DNA of 64,000 nucleotides from Lientehia hominis (GTDB lineage: Bacteria; Bacillota; Clostridia; Lachnospirales; Lachnospiraceae), in assembly GCF_021044755.1 (NCBI RefSeq), contig NZ_JAJNOR010000001.1:682001-746000 (forward strand), read 5' to 3'. This document shows, piece by piece, positions 41,549 to 50,235 of the stretch (position 1 is the stretch's first letter; each line of letters starts with the position of its first letter). Both the position numbers and the translations under genes were made by a program. The notes under the pieces are model-generated. The model was not told the origin of the DNA. It made no database searches and worked only from the letters and a program-made list of their open reading frames with translations.

Positions 41549-42217
41549 ATGAAGTTATTTGCTGACACTGCCGATATGGCAGAACTGACTGAACTGGAAG
41601 AAATGGGGCTTCTGGCCGGAATCACCACAAACCCGTCCCTCTCTTCCAAAGAAGGCGCCGACGTCGTGGAGACCATTTCAAAGCTTTCCAGACGCTTCCC
41701 CGATATTCCGGTACTGGCGCAGGTCGTCGCCGTCACTAAAGAAGAAATCATAGAACAGGCAAAGAGTATCCGAAGCGCCGGAGACAATGTGGTAGTCAAA
41801 GTGCCTGCTACTGCAGAAGGTATCAAAGCCATACGTGCCTTAAAAGAAATGGGCATCAGGACCTGTGCTACCACCATCCTGACCTCAGCCCAGGCTATGC
41901 TCTGCGCCCATGCCGGAGCCGCTTACGTGGCCCCTTATACCGGACAGAATGACTGTATCGGCTACCACGGGCTGGACACACTCCAGGAAATCGCGGAGGT
42001 GTTCGCATCCTCGGACTATGAAACGGAAATCCTGGCAGCTTCCATTGAAAAGCCTCAGGAATTTGTGGATTACGCGGTCCATGGAGCCGATATCACTACG
42101 GCACCTTATCACGTATTCATGGATGTATTCCAGATGCCCATGCCGCTGACCCAGCATTATATAGACAATTTCTACAGGGACTGGACCGCGAACGGCGCTT
42201 TTTTAAAAGGGAAATAA
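41549..42217 (+). CDS. Fructose-6-phosphate aldolase / transaldolase (FSA/TalC type)
   Basis: Small (222 aa) class I aldolase. ATG 41549 (MKLFADTADMAELTEL) has AAGGAGG upstream; an in-frame ATG at 41510 does not. The Schiff-base Lys is in NVVVKVPAT, with ITTNPSLSSKEG at the N-terminus and PYTGQNDCIGYHG following. Active as transaldolase or as an aldolase with dihydroxyacetone; the two cannot be told apart by eye. It follows the deoR-type gene by 103 bp, on the same strand, likely cotranscribed. It may recycle products of the sugar operon or, with the split transketolase at 49294-51059, serve pentose phosphate chemistry. Confidence 0.9.
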   Translation: MKLFADTADMAELTELEEMGLLAGITTNPSLSSKEGADVVETISKLSRRFPDIPVLAQVVAVTKEEIIEQAKSIRSAGDNVVVKVPATAEGIKAIRALKEMGIRTCATTILTSAQAMLCAHAGAAYVAPYTGQNDCIGYHGLDTLQEIAEVFASSDYETEILAASIEKPQEFVDYAVHGADITTAPYHVFMDVFQMPMPLTQHYIDNFYRDWTANGAFLKGK

Positions 42218-42250
42218 TGGAATCTAAAGAAAAAAGATCAGATAGAAAGG

Positions 42251-42393
42251 TAGCATCAGTGGACAAGGGGGACATACGGTCATTTTCAAGGCAGACGATG
42301 AAGGCGTACTGGATGTACGCCGACTGAGGATAACGCAGAAAATGCCCGGATTATCCCGCTTTGAGGCGTATGTTCCCCTGTCCACTGATGCTA
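42251..42393. repeat. Long quasi-palindrome with inner hairpins
   Basis: The 28-nt arm 42251-42278 (TAGCATCAGTGGACA...) is the reverse complement of 42367-42393, apart from one bulged A and one G-T pair. Between them: CATTTTC/GAAAATG (42281-42287/42338-42344) and GGCGTAC-TGGAT-GTACGCC (42303-42321). The right arm lies inside the reading frame at 42342-42692, the left arm upstream of its start. Confidence 0.85.
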
Positions 42394-42692
42394 ACTGCTA
42401 CGGAAATAAAGATCACGGTTACCTGGAGTGGACGGCTTTCAAGCTGACCAGCCGTCTGAATACTACAGAAGTGACCGCCGGCCTCCTCCAGGGATGGCAT
42501 CACACCCCTTCCTTCAAGGTAGTGGAGACCCATGAAGATAATGAAATCTTCTGTTTTCTGGAAGGACCGGCCCTTATGAGCAAGGAACATTTCGTGGCAG
42601 TGGCAGAAGATACCACTTACAAAGCTGTCGTAGTCTCTCCGGTCCAGGCTGCGCCGAAGGTCATGCTTCCCGAGATCATTGCAGGTATTTAA
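42342..42692 (+). CDS. Short cupin-like hypothetical protein, possibly 5'-truncated
   Basis: I do not recognise it with certainty. The 116-residue product is mainly beta strands, ending VVVSPVQAAPKVMLPEIIAGI, and a cupin or ureidoglycolate-lyase-like fold (HTPSFKVVETHEDNEIFCFLEG) is the best guess. The frame stays open upstream to 42246 but without a usable start codon, and the first ATG has only a distant GAGG. The quasi-palindrome at 42251-42393 covers its 5' end. The N-terminal part may thus have been replaced by the palindrome, leaving a remnant. It follows the transaldolase gene by 124 bp and a terminator comes after it. Confidence 0.5.
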   Translation: MPGLSRFEAYVPLSTDANCYGNKDHGYLEWTAFKLTSRLNTTEVTAGLLQGWHHTPSFKVVETHEDNEIFCFLEGPALMSKEHFVAVAEDTTYKAVVVSPVQAAPKVMLPEIIAGI

Positions 42693-42718
42693 GTATATTT
42701 TTTATTCCTCTTTAAAGA

Positions 42719-42753
42719 GAAAAGGCCTCCGCGTCGTCTTCGGAAGCCTTTTC
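42719..42753 (+). terminator. Bidirectional terminator
   Basis: GAAAAGGC(C)TCCG and CGGA(A)GCCTTTTC pair; T runs follow on both strands, so it serves the cupin-like gene and the converging aldo-keto reductase. Confidence 0.75.
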
Positions 42754-42800
42754 CCGTTATACGGACCCCATTCATGTGAATCCTGTATATCGATTCTTTA

Positions 42801-43631
42801 TCAAAAATCTACACAGTCCGGATCAGGGCCTGTCCGCTTCCCACAATTCATGGCATCCAGAAGAGCGCATTCCTCTTCCGTTAATTCAAAGTCGAACAGA
42901 TTCCTGTTTTCTTCAATCCTGTTCTTATGCACAGATTTGGGAAACACGATGATGTCTTTTTGCAGGATCCACCGCAGAATCACCTGCGGTCCGCTCTTCC
43001 CGTATTTTCTCCCGATCTCCGCCGCTGTGCTGTCCTGAGTAAAGGCGCCGCTTCCCAAAGGGCTCCAAGCTTCAAAGGCAATTCCCTTTTCCCTGCAGAA
43101 TGCCAAAAGCTCATTGTCCTGCATACAGGGATTGAACTCCATCTGATCCACCGCGGGACAGATCTCCGCCTTCAGCAGAAGCTCCTCCATCTGGGAAACC
43201 TTGAAATTAGACACTCCGATGGCCCTGGCCCGGCCGCTTCTGTAAATCTCCTCCAGAACCTTCCAAGTCTCAGTAATGCATTCTCCCACCGGCCAGTGGA
43301 CCAGGTACAGATCCACATAATCCGTATCCAGGCGCGCCAGACTTTCCTCAAAAGCTTTCCGCTGCCGGTGCTCTCTCTGATCCGCGTTCCAAAGCTTCGT
43401 GGTCAGGAATATCTCATTCCGCTTAAGCCCGCTCTTTTTCATGGCCCGTCCGACGCTTTCTTCATTTCCATAAACCGCCGCCGTGTCAATATGCCGATAA
43501 CCCGCTTCCAGGGCATATCCGATGGCATTTTCTGCTTCTTCCCCGTTCTTTGCCTGCCATACGCCAAACCCGAGACGTGGAATCTCCACGCCGTTGTTCA
43601 GCCGGATGACTGACTGAAATGATAAACTCAT
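42801..43631 (-). CDS. Aldo/keto reductase
   Basis: A 276-residue NAD(P)H-dependent reductase of the AKR5-like group. The catalytic tetrad is visible: Asp and Tyr in YRHIDTAAVYGNE, Lys in LTTKLWNAD, His in YLVHWPVGE. Cofactor-binding segments GVSNF and the C-terminal FPKSVHKNRIEEN are present; the Lys-Ser and Arg there suggest NADPH. The substrate is unknown. Given the aldolases nearby it could reduce lactaldehyde or glycolaldehyde, which is inference. Good N-terminus MSLSFQSVIRLNNG. Upstream is repeat copy 4. Confidence 0.9.
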   Translation of the reverse strand: MSLSFQSVIRLNNGVEIPRLGFGVWQAKNGEEAENAIGYALEAGYRHIDTAAVYGNEESVGRAMKKSGLKRNEIFLTTKLWNADQREHRQRKAFEESLARLDTDYVDLYLVHWPVGECITETWKVLEEIYRSGRARAIGVSNFKVSQMEELLLKAEICPAVDQMEFNPCMQDNELLAFCREKGIAFEAWSPLGSGAFTQDSTAAEIGRKYGKSGPQVILRWILQKDIIVFPKSVHKNRIEENRNLFDFELTEEECALLDAMNCGKRTGPDPDCVDF

Positions 43632-43694
43632 AAATACCTCCCGATAACAAATGGTCTGCTATACAGCAGAATACGTTTTTTATGTTCCCGTATA

Positions 43695-44416
43695 TATACC
43701 TTTGAATACCTTTTAAACAAACTTATTTTTGCAAATCAGAGGGGACAGGAGGAAGTCCGATCCCATCCAGGCGGGTCGCTGGCAGCCGTAACCAGCATCT
43801 TTGCGGCCTTCGGTCGGTATTTTCCAACTGACATGGATAAATCGATATTTTTCCATGTCAGATTCCAATAAAAACCTGCATGAAATTCGGTTTTTACCTC
43901 CCTGCGGCTGGGAAGATCCTGCCAACGCCTTTGCGGCGCTCCCCTTACGATGGGTTCGGAACGTTCCTCCTGCTCCTCTTTCCGCACCGAAATAAGCTTT
44001 TGTCTGTTGTGAAAGCTATTGGGGCGGCTCACCGCGGCCCGCCGCCGTAAGGCGCGCGGGCCGTGTGGTTATCCAATCCTTTTTTGGAATCTAAGAAATG
44101 AAATTTGTCCAGTACAGTGCGGCAGTCAGGGTACCGGCAGAACGATTCCGGGCCGGCCTAAAGGTGAGCGCCGCAGGGCAGCGGCCGGTGTTCCCCTGGC
44201 GGAGGAAGGCAGAAACGGAAATACCGGTTCCGTTTCTGAGCGAACAGGAGACGGGAAATCATAAAGATTTCCTGTCGACATGTGAGCGATACTTCCGGAG
44301 TGGGGATAAAGCGGCCCCTGCATCGCCAACGAACCGAAATCGTGACGGTCCGGAACTTCCGCCGGTACGGAATTGGAGCTAACTAAATACGATTCCAAAA
44401 AGTGTTTTGTATCATA
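43695..44416 (-). repeat. Dispersed hairpin-rich element, copy 4 (full length, inverted)
   Basis: A complete copy in the opposite orientation: on the plus strand it starts TATACCTTTGAATACCTTTT and ends AGTGTTTTGTATCATA. It retains both halves, including CAGAAACGGAA/TTCCGTTTCTG, CTGACATGGA/TCCATGTCAG and the TAAAAACC/GGTTTTTA version of the covarying hairpin. It fills the gap between the aldo-keto reductase and the oxidoreductase gene, ending 13 bp from the latter's stop. Confidence 0.85.
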
Positions 44417-44429
44417 CCTTAAGGCCCCC

Positions 44430-45386
44430 TTAATGTCGGAGCATATCCAGAATCCTCATCACATTCAAGCTCTCCTCCTGCCATCTGCCGCAGACCTCCC
44501 AGTCACCGGATTCATAAGCTCTTACAAAGTCCTCCACTTCATAGGTCATCCTGTTTACGCTTCCGTCATATCCAATGTTCTTTGTTTCCCCGTTCCGGAG
44601 GCAGAGCTTCACATTTCCGCATAGATTCCCCGCTTCCTTCACCAGGATATAGCCCTTTTCTCCTTCTATCAGCCCGGTATTCTCTCCGTCACAGTCCTTC
44701 GCTCCCATGCAGGTACATATGAATCCGCCATACTGGAGCACCGCGGTTCCAGAGCAGTCGATACCGTTAAAGCCGCGGTTCGCAAAATAAGAAGCCGTTT
44801 CTGGTACTCCGAAAAGATCCGCGATCACATGGAGATTATAGACATTGATATCCATCAGCGCGCCGCCCGCATATACCGGATCAAACACGTTGGTCACTTT
44901 TCCGGACAGATATGAATCATAGCGGCTGGAATATTGACTGTAATTGTAATGCACCAAACGCACCGGGCCAATCTCCCCCAGCCATTCCCTGATCACTTTA
45001 TAATTGGGCATGTGAAGGATCGTGATAGCCTCAAACAAATAAAGGCCTCTTTCCCCAGCCAGACGGACCAGCTCCTTTGCCTCTTTAAAGCTTCCTACGA
45101 AGGGTTTTTCACAGATAACATGTTTCCCCGCCTCCAGGGCCTGTTTTACATAACTGTAATGAAGACTGTTGGGAGACGCCACATAGATAAAATCAATGGT
45201 CTTGTCATTCAACATCGCGTCCAGATCCGAGTACCAGCTGACGGCGCCATGCTTTTCGGCAAACTCCTCCGCCCGTTCCTCCGTCCTGGAATACACTGTC
45301 GTGCAGCAGATGCCTTCTGTCTTCTCCACCGCATCCAAAAACAAATCCACGATACTGCCGCTGCCAATCGTCGCCAAATGTATCAT
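44430..45386 (-). CDS. Gfo/Idh/MocA-family oxidoreductase
   Basis: A 318-residue NAD(P)-dependent dehydrogenase that oxidises a sugar, inositol or related compound. ATG 45386 (MIHLATIGSGSIVDLF) is favoured by AAGGCGG upstream; an in-frame start at 45407 is not. Rossmann motif at the N-terminus (IGSGSI), YVASPNSLHYSYVKQALEAG, CEKPF with the catalytic-site Lys, and the C-terminal beta-sheet domain (YNYSQYSSRYDSYLSG). No substrate can be assigned. It lies downstream of nifJ on the same strand, beyond a terminator and a duplicated 46-bp segment, so it likely has its own promoter or read-through. Confidence 0.88.
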   Translation of the reverse strand: MIHLATIGSGSIVDLFLDAVEKTEGICCTTVYSRTEERAEEFAEKHGAVSWYSDLDAMLNDKTIDFIYVASPNSLHYSYVKQALEAGKHVICEKPFVGSFKEAKELVRLAGERGLYLFEAITILHMPNYKVIREWLGEIGPVRLVHYNYSQYSSRYDSYLSGKVTNVFDPVYAGGALMDINVYNLHVIADLFGVPETASYFANRGFNGIDCSGTAVLQYGGFICTCMGAKDCDGENTGLIEGEKGYILVKEAGNLCGNVKLCLRNGETKNIGYDGSVNRMTYEVEDFVRAYESGDWEVCGRWQEESLNVMRILDMLRH

Positions 45387-45413
45387 AAATTTCCGCCTTT
45401 CCGTCAAAGGTCA

Positions 45414-45567
45414 GCCCATAGCCAAAACGGCTCTGCCTTCCGCAAGCACACTTGCTTCTTTTCCGCTCCAGCATTTCGCCCAGGCTCCGCCCGGGCGCAC
45501 GCGGACATTCCTCAAATGTCCGCCCATAGCCAAAACGGCTCTGCCTTCCGCAAGCACACTTGCTTCT
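45414..45567. repeat. 46-bp direct repeat, two copies 108 bp apart
   Basis: GCCCATAGCCAAAACGGC... occurs at 45414-45459 and again, identical, at 45522-45567. The second copy forms the nifJ terminator together with 45568-45581; the first has lost the pairing arm. Between them lies GGACATT/AATGTCC and a GGCTCCGCCC-type hairpin. Confidence 0.9.
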
Positions 45568-45581
45568 GGCAGAGCCGTTTT
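45532..45581 (-). terminator. Terminator of nifJ
   Basis: AAAACGGCTCTGCC (45532-45545) and GGCAGAGCCGTTTT (45568-45581) form a 14-bp perfect stem, whose 22-nt loop carries a second small hairpin (GCAAG/CTTGC). Confidence 0.85.
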
Positions 45582-45618
45582 GTCTATTATGCTGTCGCTT
45601 GACTCAAAGTCAACACGT

Positions 45619-48600
45619 TCATTCTTCTACGCCGTACAGCTTAACCAGCTTCTGCAGGTGAGCATACTTCGCTTTGGACTGTTCTTCCGCAGCTTCAAAC
45701 AGCTTCGCAGCTCTTTCCGGATTCGCACGTACCAAAGAATTGTAACGTACTTCTCCATTCAGGAACTCTTTGTAGTCTCCTGTAGGAGCCTTGCTGTCCA
45801 GGCTGAATCCAGCCTTGCCTGCCTCAACCAGTTCAGGGTTGAAACGGAAGTTGAACCAGTAGCCAGCCTCAACGGCTGCCTTTTCTTCCAGCTGAGCTTT
45901 CGCCATGCCGGCCTTGATGCCATGGTTGATACAAGGGGCATATGCGATTACCAGAGAAGGTCCGGGATAAGCTTCTGCCTCTGCCAGAGCCTTTACACAC
46001 TGATTGTAATCCGCACCCATAGCGATCTGAGCAACGTATACATAGCCATAGCTCATGGCGATGGCAGCCAAGTCTTTCTTCTTCACATCCTTGCCGCCTG
46101 CCGCAAACTTAGCGATCGCGCCGGTAGGTGTAGCCTTGGAAGACTGTCCGCCTGTATTGGAATAAACCTCGGTATCAAATACCATGATATTGATATCCTT
46201 GCCGCTGGCCAGAACATGGTCGACGCCGCCGAATCCGATGTCGTAAGCCCAGCCGTCGCCGCCGAAAATCCACTGCGACTTCTTTGACAGGAAATCCTTA
46301 TCCTTCAGGATCTCTTTTGACTTCTCACAGCCGCATGCTTCCAGAGCAGCTACCAGCTTGTCCGTAGCAGCGCCGTTCAGCGCGCCGATGGAGTAAGTCT
46401 CCAGCCATTCCTTGCCTGCCGATTCCACCTCGGCATTGCCGCTGTTCGCAACCGCAGCTTCTACTTTTGTCTTCAGGCTTTCTCTCATGGCATTCTGAGC
46501 CAGGCTCATGCCGTATCCGAACTCAGCCGCATCCTCAAATAAGGAGTTTGACCAGGCCGGTCCTTTTCCTTCGGGAGTCACGGTATAAGGAGTGCTCGGC
46601 GAAGAGTTGCCCCAGATTGAAGAGCAGCCGGTCGCATTTGCAATATACATCCTGTCACCAAAAAGCTGGGTGATCAGCTTCGCATAAGGAGTCTCGCCGC
46701 AGCCTGCACATGCGCCGGAGAACTCAAGCAGGGGCTGTCTGAACTGACTTCCCTTTACGGTATTTTCTTTGAACTTCGCAAGAACCTCCGGCTTCTTAGG
46801 AAGCTCCAGTCCATATTCAAAGCCCTTCTGGCAGTCTGCATTGGCTTCCATATTTTCCATAGTGAGAGCCTTTGCGCCTTTCTTGCCGGGACATACTGTC
46901 GCACAAGAACCGCAGCCCATGCAGTCCAGAGCATCCACTGTCATGGAGAAGAACATTCCAGGCATACCAGTCATAGGAACCTTTTTCATATTCTCAGGAG
47001 CCGCAGCCGCTTCTTCTTCTGTCATTACAGCAGGACGGATTGAAGCATGAGGGCACACATAAGAGCAGAAATTACACTGAATACAGTTTTCAGGATTCCA
47101 CACGGGAATATCTACTGCAACACCGCGCTTTTCAAATGCAGAAGTTCCGCTGGGTGTGGAGCCGTCCACATAATCCACGAATGCGGATACCGGCAGCTTG
47201 TTGCCTTCCTGAGCCGCAACGCTCTGCTGAACACTTTCAACGAATTTAACGGCTTCTTCTCTACCTTCACGTACCTTCTCGGAGAGATCCTCATACTGAG
47301 CGTCCTTCCAGCTGTCAGGTACTTTGATCTCCTTCACATCCGTTGCGCCGCGGTCGATGGCGTCATAGTTCATCTGAACAATCTTGTCGCCCTTTCTTCC
47401 GTAGGTAGCCTTTGCAGCGGCTTTCATCAGCTCGATGGCTTTATCCTCAGGTATAATGTTTGCAAGTTTGAAGAATGCAGACTGAAGTACGGTATTGATA
47501 CGGCCGCCGAGACCAATCTCTTTGCCGATCTTGATTCCGTCGATCAGGCAGAGCTTGATGTTGTGGTCTGCAATATATTTCTTAGCCTGTCCGGGCAGAT
47601 GTTCTTCAAGACCTTCCATATCCCAAGGGCAGTTCAGAAGAAATGTTCCGCCGTCCTTCAGATCCTGTACCATGTTGTATTTTCTCAGATAAGCAGGATT
47701 GTGGCAGGCCACAAAATTCGCTTTGCTGATCAAATAGGTGGACTTGATCGGATCCTTGCCGAAACGCAGATGAGAGATCGTCACGCCGCCGGATTTTTTG
47801 GAGTCATAATCAAAGTATGCCTGTGCATACATATCGGTATTGTCACCAATGATCTTGATGGAGTTCTTATTCGCGCCTACGGTGCCGTCCGCGCCAAGGC
47901 CCCAGAACTTACAGCTGATCGTGCTTTCAGGAGCAACGCTGATCTCTTCTCCAGTCTCTAAAGACAGGTTGGTCACATCGTCCACGATGCCGATGGTAAA
48001 CTGTTTTTTCTCGGTATTGTTGTACACGGCAACAATCTGAGCAGGAGTCGTGTCCTTAGACCCCAGACCATAGCGGCCGGTAAAAATGTCGATATTGTGG
48101 AACTTCGTATTCCTGAGGGCTGCAACCACATCCAGGTACAGAGGCTCGCCAAGAGCGCCGGGCTCTTTTGTCCTGTCCAGAACGGAGATTCTCTTAACGG
48201 TATCCGGAATCGCCTCGATCAGTTTCTCAGCGCAGAAGGGTCTGTACAGACGCACGATGACAAGGCCTGTCTTCTGACCCTGTGCATTCAGGAAATCAAC
48301 GGTCTCCTCGATAGTCTCACACACGGAACCCATCGCAACAATCACATGTTCTGCATCCGGAGCGCCGTAGTAGTTGAACAGCTTATAATCTGTGCCGATC
48401 TTTTCGTTTACCTTGTCCATATACTCTTCTACGATAGCGGGAAGCGCATTGTAGTAAGAGTTGCAGGCTTCTCTTGCCTGGAAGAAGATATCAGGATTCT
48501 GAGCGGAGCCTCTTTCACAGGGATGCTCAGGATTCAGGGCACGGCGTCTGAACGCGTCGATCGCATCCATGTCTGCCATATCCTTCAGATCTTCTGTATC

Positions 48601-49158
48601 CCAGACTTCAATCTTCTGGATCTCATGAGAGGTACGGAAACCATCAAAGAAATTGATAAAGGGAACACGGCCCTTGATCGCTGCCAGATGAGCTACTGCA
48701 GTCAGGTCCATGACCTCCTGCACGCTGCCTTCACAAAGCATAGCGGAGCCGGTCTGACGGCATGCGTACACGTCGGAGTGATCGCCGAAAATAGAAAGGG
48801 CATGACTGGCCAGAGCACGCGCAGATACATTGAACACACCGGGAAGCAGCTCGCCGGCGATTTTATAAAGGTTCGGGATCATAAGCAGCAGACCCTGAGA
48901 CGCCGTATAGGTAGTGGTCAAAGCACCTGCTGTCAGAGAGCCGTGCACAGCGCCCGCCGCGCCTGCTTCAGACTGCATCTCTGTAATCTGAACGGTCTGT
49001 CCGAAGATATTTGTCCTCCCCTGTGTCGCCCACTCATCTGTGGCTTCTGCCATCGGTGATGAAGGGGTAATCGGATAGATGGCCGCCACATCGGTAAATG
49101 CATAAGAAGCATGAGCCGCTGCATGGTTGCCATCCATGGTTTTCATTTTTCTTCCCAT
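45619..49158 (-). CDS. nifJ: Pyruvate:ferredoxin (flavodoxin) oxidoreductase
   Basis: Single-chain PFOR, 1179 residues: pyruvate + CoA + oxidised ferredoxin to acetyl-CoA, CO2 and reduced ferredoxin. Domain order: N-terminal pyrimidine domain with ITPSSPMAEATDEWA, transketolase C-like domain, gamma domain, a 2[4Fe-4S] insert (CIQCNFCSYVCPH and CMGCGSCATVCP), a third cluster (CAGCGETPY region) and the TPP domain GGDGWAYDIGFGG with DTEVYSNTGGQSSK. Strong GAGGAGG before ATG. Monocistronic, with a palindrome between its -35 and -10. This enzyme is central to the fermentation of strict anaerobes. Confidence 0.98.
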   Translation of the reverse strand: MGRKMKTMDGNHAAAHASYAFTDVAAIYPITPSSPMAEATDEWATQGRTNIFGQTVQITEMQSEAGAAGAVHGSLTAGALTTTYTASQGLLLMIPNLYKIAGELLPGVFNVSARALASHALSIFGDHSDVYACRQTGSAMLCEGSVQEVMDLTAVAHLAAIKGRVPFINFFDGFRTSHEIQKIEVWDTEDLKDMADMDAIDAFRRRALNPEHPCERGSAQNPDIFFQAREACNSYYNALPAIVEEYMDKVNEKIGTDYKLFNYYGAPDAEHVIVAMGSVCETIEETVDFLNAQGQKTGLVIVRLYRPFCAEKLIEAIPDTVKRISVLDRTKEPGALGEPLYLDVVAALRNTKFHNIDIFTGRYGLGSKDTTPAQIVAVYNNTEKKQFTIGIVDDVTNLSLETGEEISVAPESTISCKFWGLGADGTVGANKNSIKIIGDNTDMYAQAYFDYDSKKSGGVTISHLRFGKDPIKSTYLISKANFVACHNPAYLRKYNMVQDLKDGGTFLLNCPWDMEGLEEHLPGQAKKYIADHNIKLCLIDGIKIGKEIGLGGRINTVLQSAFFKLANIIPEDKAIELMKAAAKATYGRKGDKIVQMNYDAIDRGATDVKEIKVPDSWKDAQYEDLSEKVREGREEAVKFVESVQQSVAAQEGNKLPVSAFVDYVDGSTPSGTSAFEKRGVAVDIPVWNPENCIQCNFCSYVCPHASIRPAVMTEEEAAAAPENMKKVPMTGMPGMFFSMTVDALDCMGCGSCATVCPGKKGAKALTMENMEANADCQKGFEYGLELPKKPEVLAKFKENTVKGSQFRQPLLEFSGACAGCGETPYAKLITQLFGDRMYIANATGCSSIWGNSSPSTPYTVTPEGKGPAWSNSLFEDAAEFGYGMSLAQNAMRESLKTKVEAAVANSGNAEVESAGKEWLETYSIGALNGAATDKLVAALEACGCEKSKEILKDKDFLSKKSQWIFGGDGWAYDIGFGGVDHVLASGKDINIMVFDTEVYSNTGGQSSKATPTGAIAKFAAGGKDVKKKDLAAIAMSYGYVYVAQIAMGADYNQCVKALAEAEAYPGPSLVIAYAPCINHGIKAGMAKAQLEEKAAVEAGYWFNFRFNPELVEAGKAGFSLDSKAPTGDYKEFLNGEVRYNSLVRANPERAAKLFEAAEEQSKAKYAHLQKLVKLYGVEE

Positions 49159-49232
49159 AGATAATCTCCTCCTCTAGGAATATAAGTGAATGTGATATAG
49201 ATTGATATAAATAGCACAAAATCATCCTTCTC

Positions 49233-49262
49233 ATTATACAATTCTTGTTACAAGAATGTCAA
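49233..49262 (-). promoter_or_regulatory. nifJ promoter with operator in the spacer
   Basis: Minus-strand TTGACA (49262-49257), 18-nt spacer, TATAAT (49238-49233). The spacer is almost wholly a perfect 17-bp palindrome ATTCTTGTTACAAGAAT (49241-49257), so a regulator bound there would block RNA polymerase directly. Confidence 0.8.
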
Positions 49263-49293
49263 ACAAGTATCTCAAAAAATACATTATTTGTGC

Positions 49294-50235
49294 TTATTTT
49301 ACAAAGGCTTTTACCTTTTCCGCAATGCTGTCGCCGTCAAGGCCATATTTCTTGATCAGAGCAGCCGCGGGGCCAGATTCTCCATAGGTATCGTTAACGC
49401 CGATCTTCAGTACCGGAGTGGGCGCTTTTGCAGACAAGGCGTCACACACGGCGCTTCCCAGGCCTCCGATGATGGAGTGCTCCTCAACAGTTACCACTTT
49501 TCCTGTTTCTTTGGCTGCCGCTACTACCAGGTCTTCATCGAGAGGCTTGATAGTATGGATATTGATGACCTTGGCGTCAATGCCCTCCGCCGCCAATTTT
49601 TCAGCTGCGGCCAGTGATTCACTTACGCACAGGCCGGTGGCGATGATGGTCACATCTTTTCCTTCTCTTTCCACAACGCCCTTTCCTATTTCGAATTTAT
49701 AGGAAGCTTCGTCATGGATGACCGGAACCGCCAGACGCCCGAATCTCAGATATACGGGGCCCTGATGCTCTATGGCCGCACGCACGGCCGCTCTGGCCTC
49801 AACGTCATCCGCCGGGCTGATCACCACCATGCCGGGAATCGTCCTCATCAGAGCGATATCTTCATTGCACTGATGGGTAGCGCCGTCTTCTCCTACGGAA
49901 ATGCCAGCATGGGTAGCGCCAATCTTCACATTCAGATGAGGATACCCGATGGAATTGCGGACCTGCTCAAAGGCTCTGCCCGCCGCAAACATTGCGAAGG
50001 AGCTGGCAAAGGGAATCTTCCCCGTGGTGGCAAGGCCTGCCGCCACACTCATCATATTGCATTCTGCGATGCCGCAGTCGATATGGCGCTCCGGAAACGC
50101 CTTCTTAAAAACTCCCGTCTTGGTAGCGCCGGCCAGGTCGGCATCCAGCACGACCAGTTCCTTATATTCAGCGCCACATTCTGCCAGTGCCTTGCCATAG
50201 CTCTCTCTTGTCGCGATCTTCTTTATTTCTGACAT
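49294..50235 (-). CDS. Transketolase, C-terminal subunit
   Basis: A 313-residue protein holding the pyrimidine-binding and C-terminal domains of transketolase, split from the PP-binding half. Motifs: LDADLAGATKTGVFKKAFPERH, GIAECNMMSVAAGLA with the catalytic Glu, and THAGISVGEDGATHQ. It overlaps the N-terminal subunit gene by 13 nt, so the two are coupled. Split transketolases are common in Clostridia and Archaea; similar two-subunit forms also act on apulose 4-phosphate (AptA/AptB), so the acceptor is not certain. Confidence 0.93.
   Translation of the reverse strand: MSEIKKIATRESYGKALAECGAEYKELVVLDADLAGATKTGVFKKAFPERHIDCGIAECNMMSVAAGLATTGKIPFASSFAMFAAGRAFEQVRNSIGYPHLNVKIGATHAGISVGEDGATHQCNEDIALMRTIPGMVVISPADDVEARAAVRAAIEHQGPVYLRFGRLAVPVIHDEASYKFEIGKGVVEREGKDVTIIATGLCVSESLAAAEKLAAEGIDAKVINIHTIKPLDEDLVVAAAKETGKVVTVEEHSIIGGLGSAVCDALSAKAPTPVLKIGVNDTYGESGPAAALIKKYGLDGDSIAEKVKAFVK

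Noticed and set aside
42342..42692. Frameshifted longer cupin gene starting at GTG 42259
   Set aside because: That GTG has a plausible ribosome binding site but its frame stops after about 22 codons and joins the cupin frame only by assuming a shift I cannot demonstrate.
45414..45567. Possible CRISPR array (46-bp direct repeats)
   Set aside because: Only two repeats, the second part of a terminator, and no cas genes nearby.
45196..46287. Plus-strand frame covering the 46-bp repeats and the nifJ 3' end
   Set aside because: Repeats encode the same short peptide twice only because the DNA is duplicated; the rest is antisense to nifJ and the oxidoreductase.
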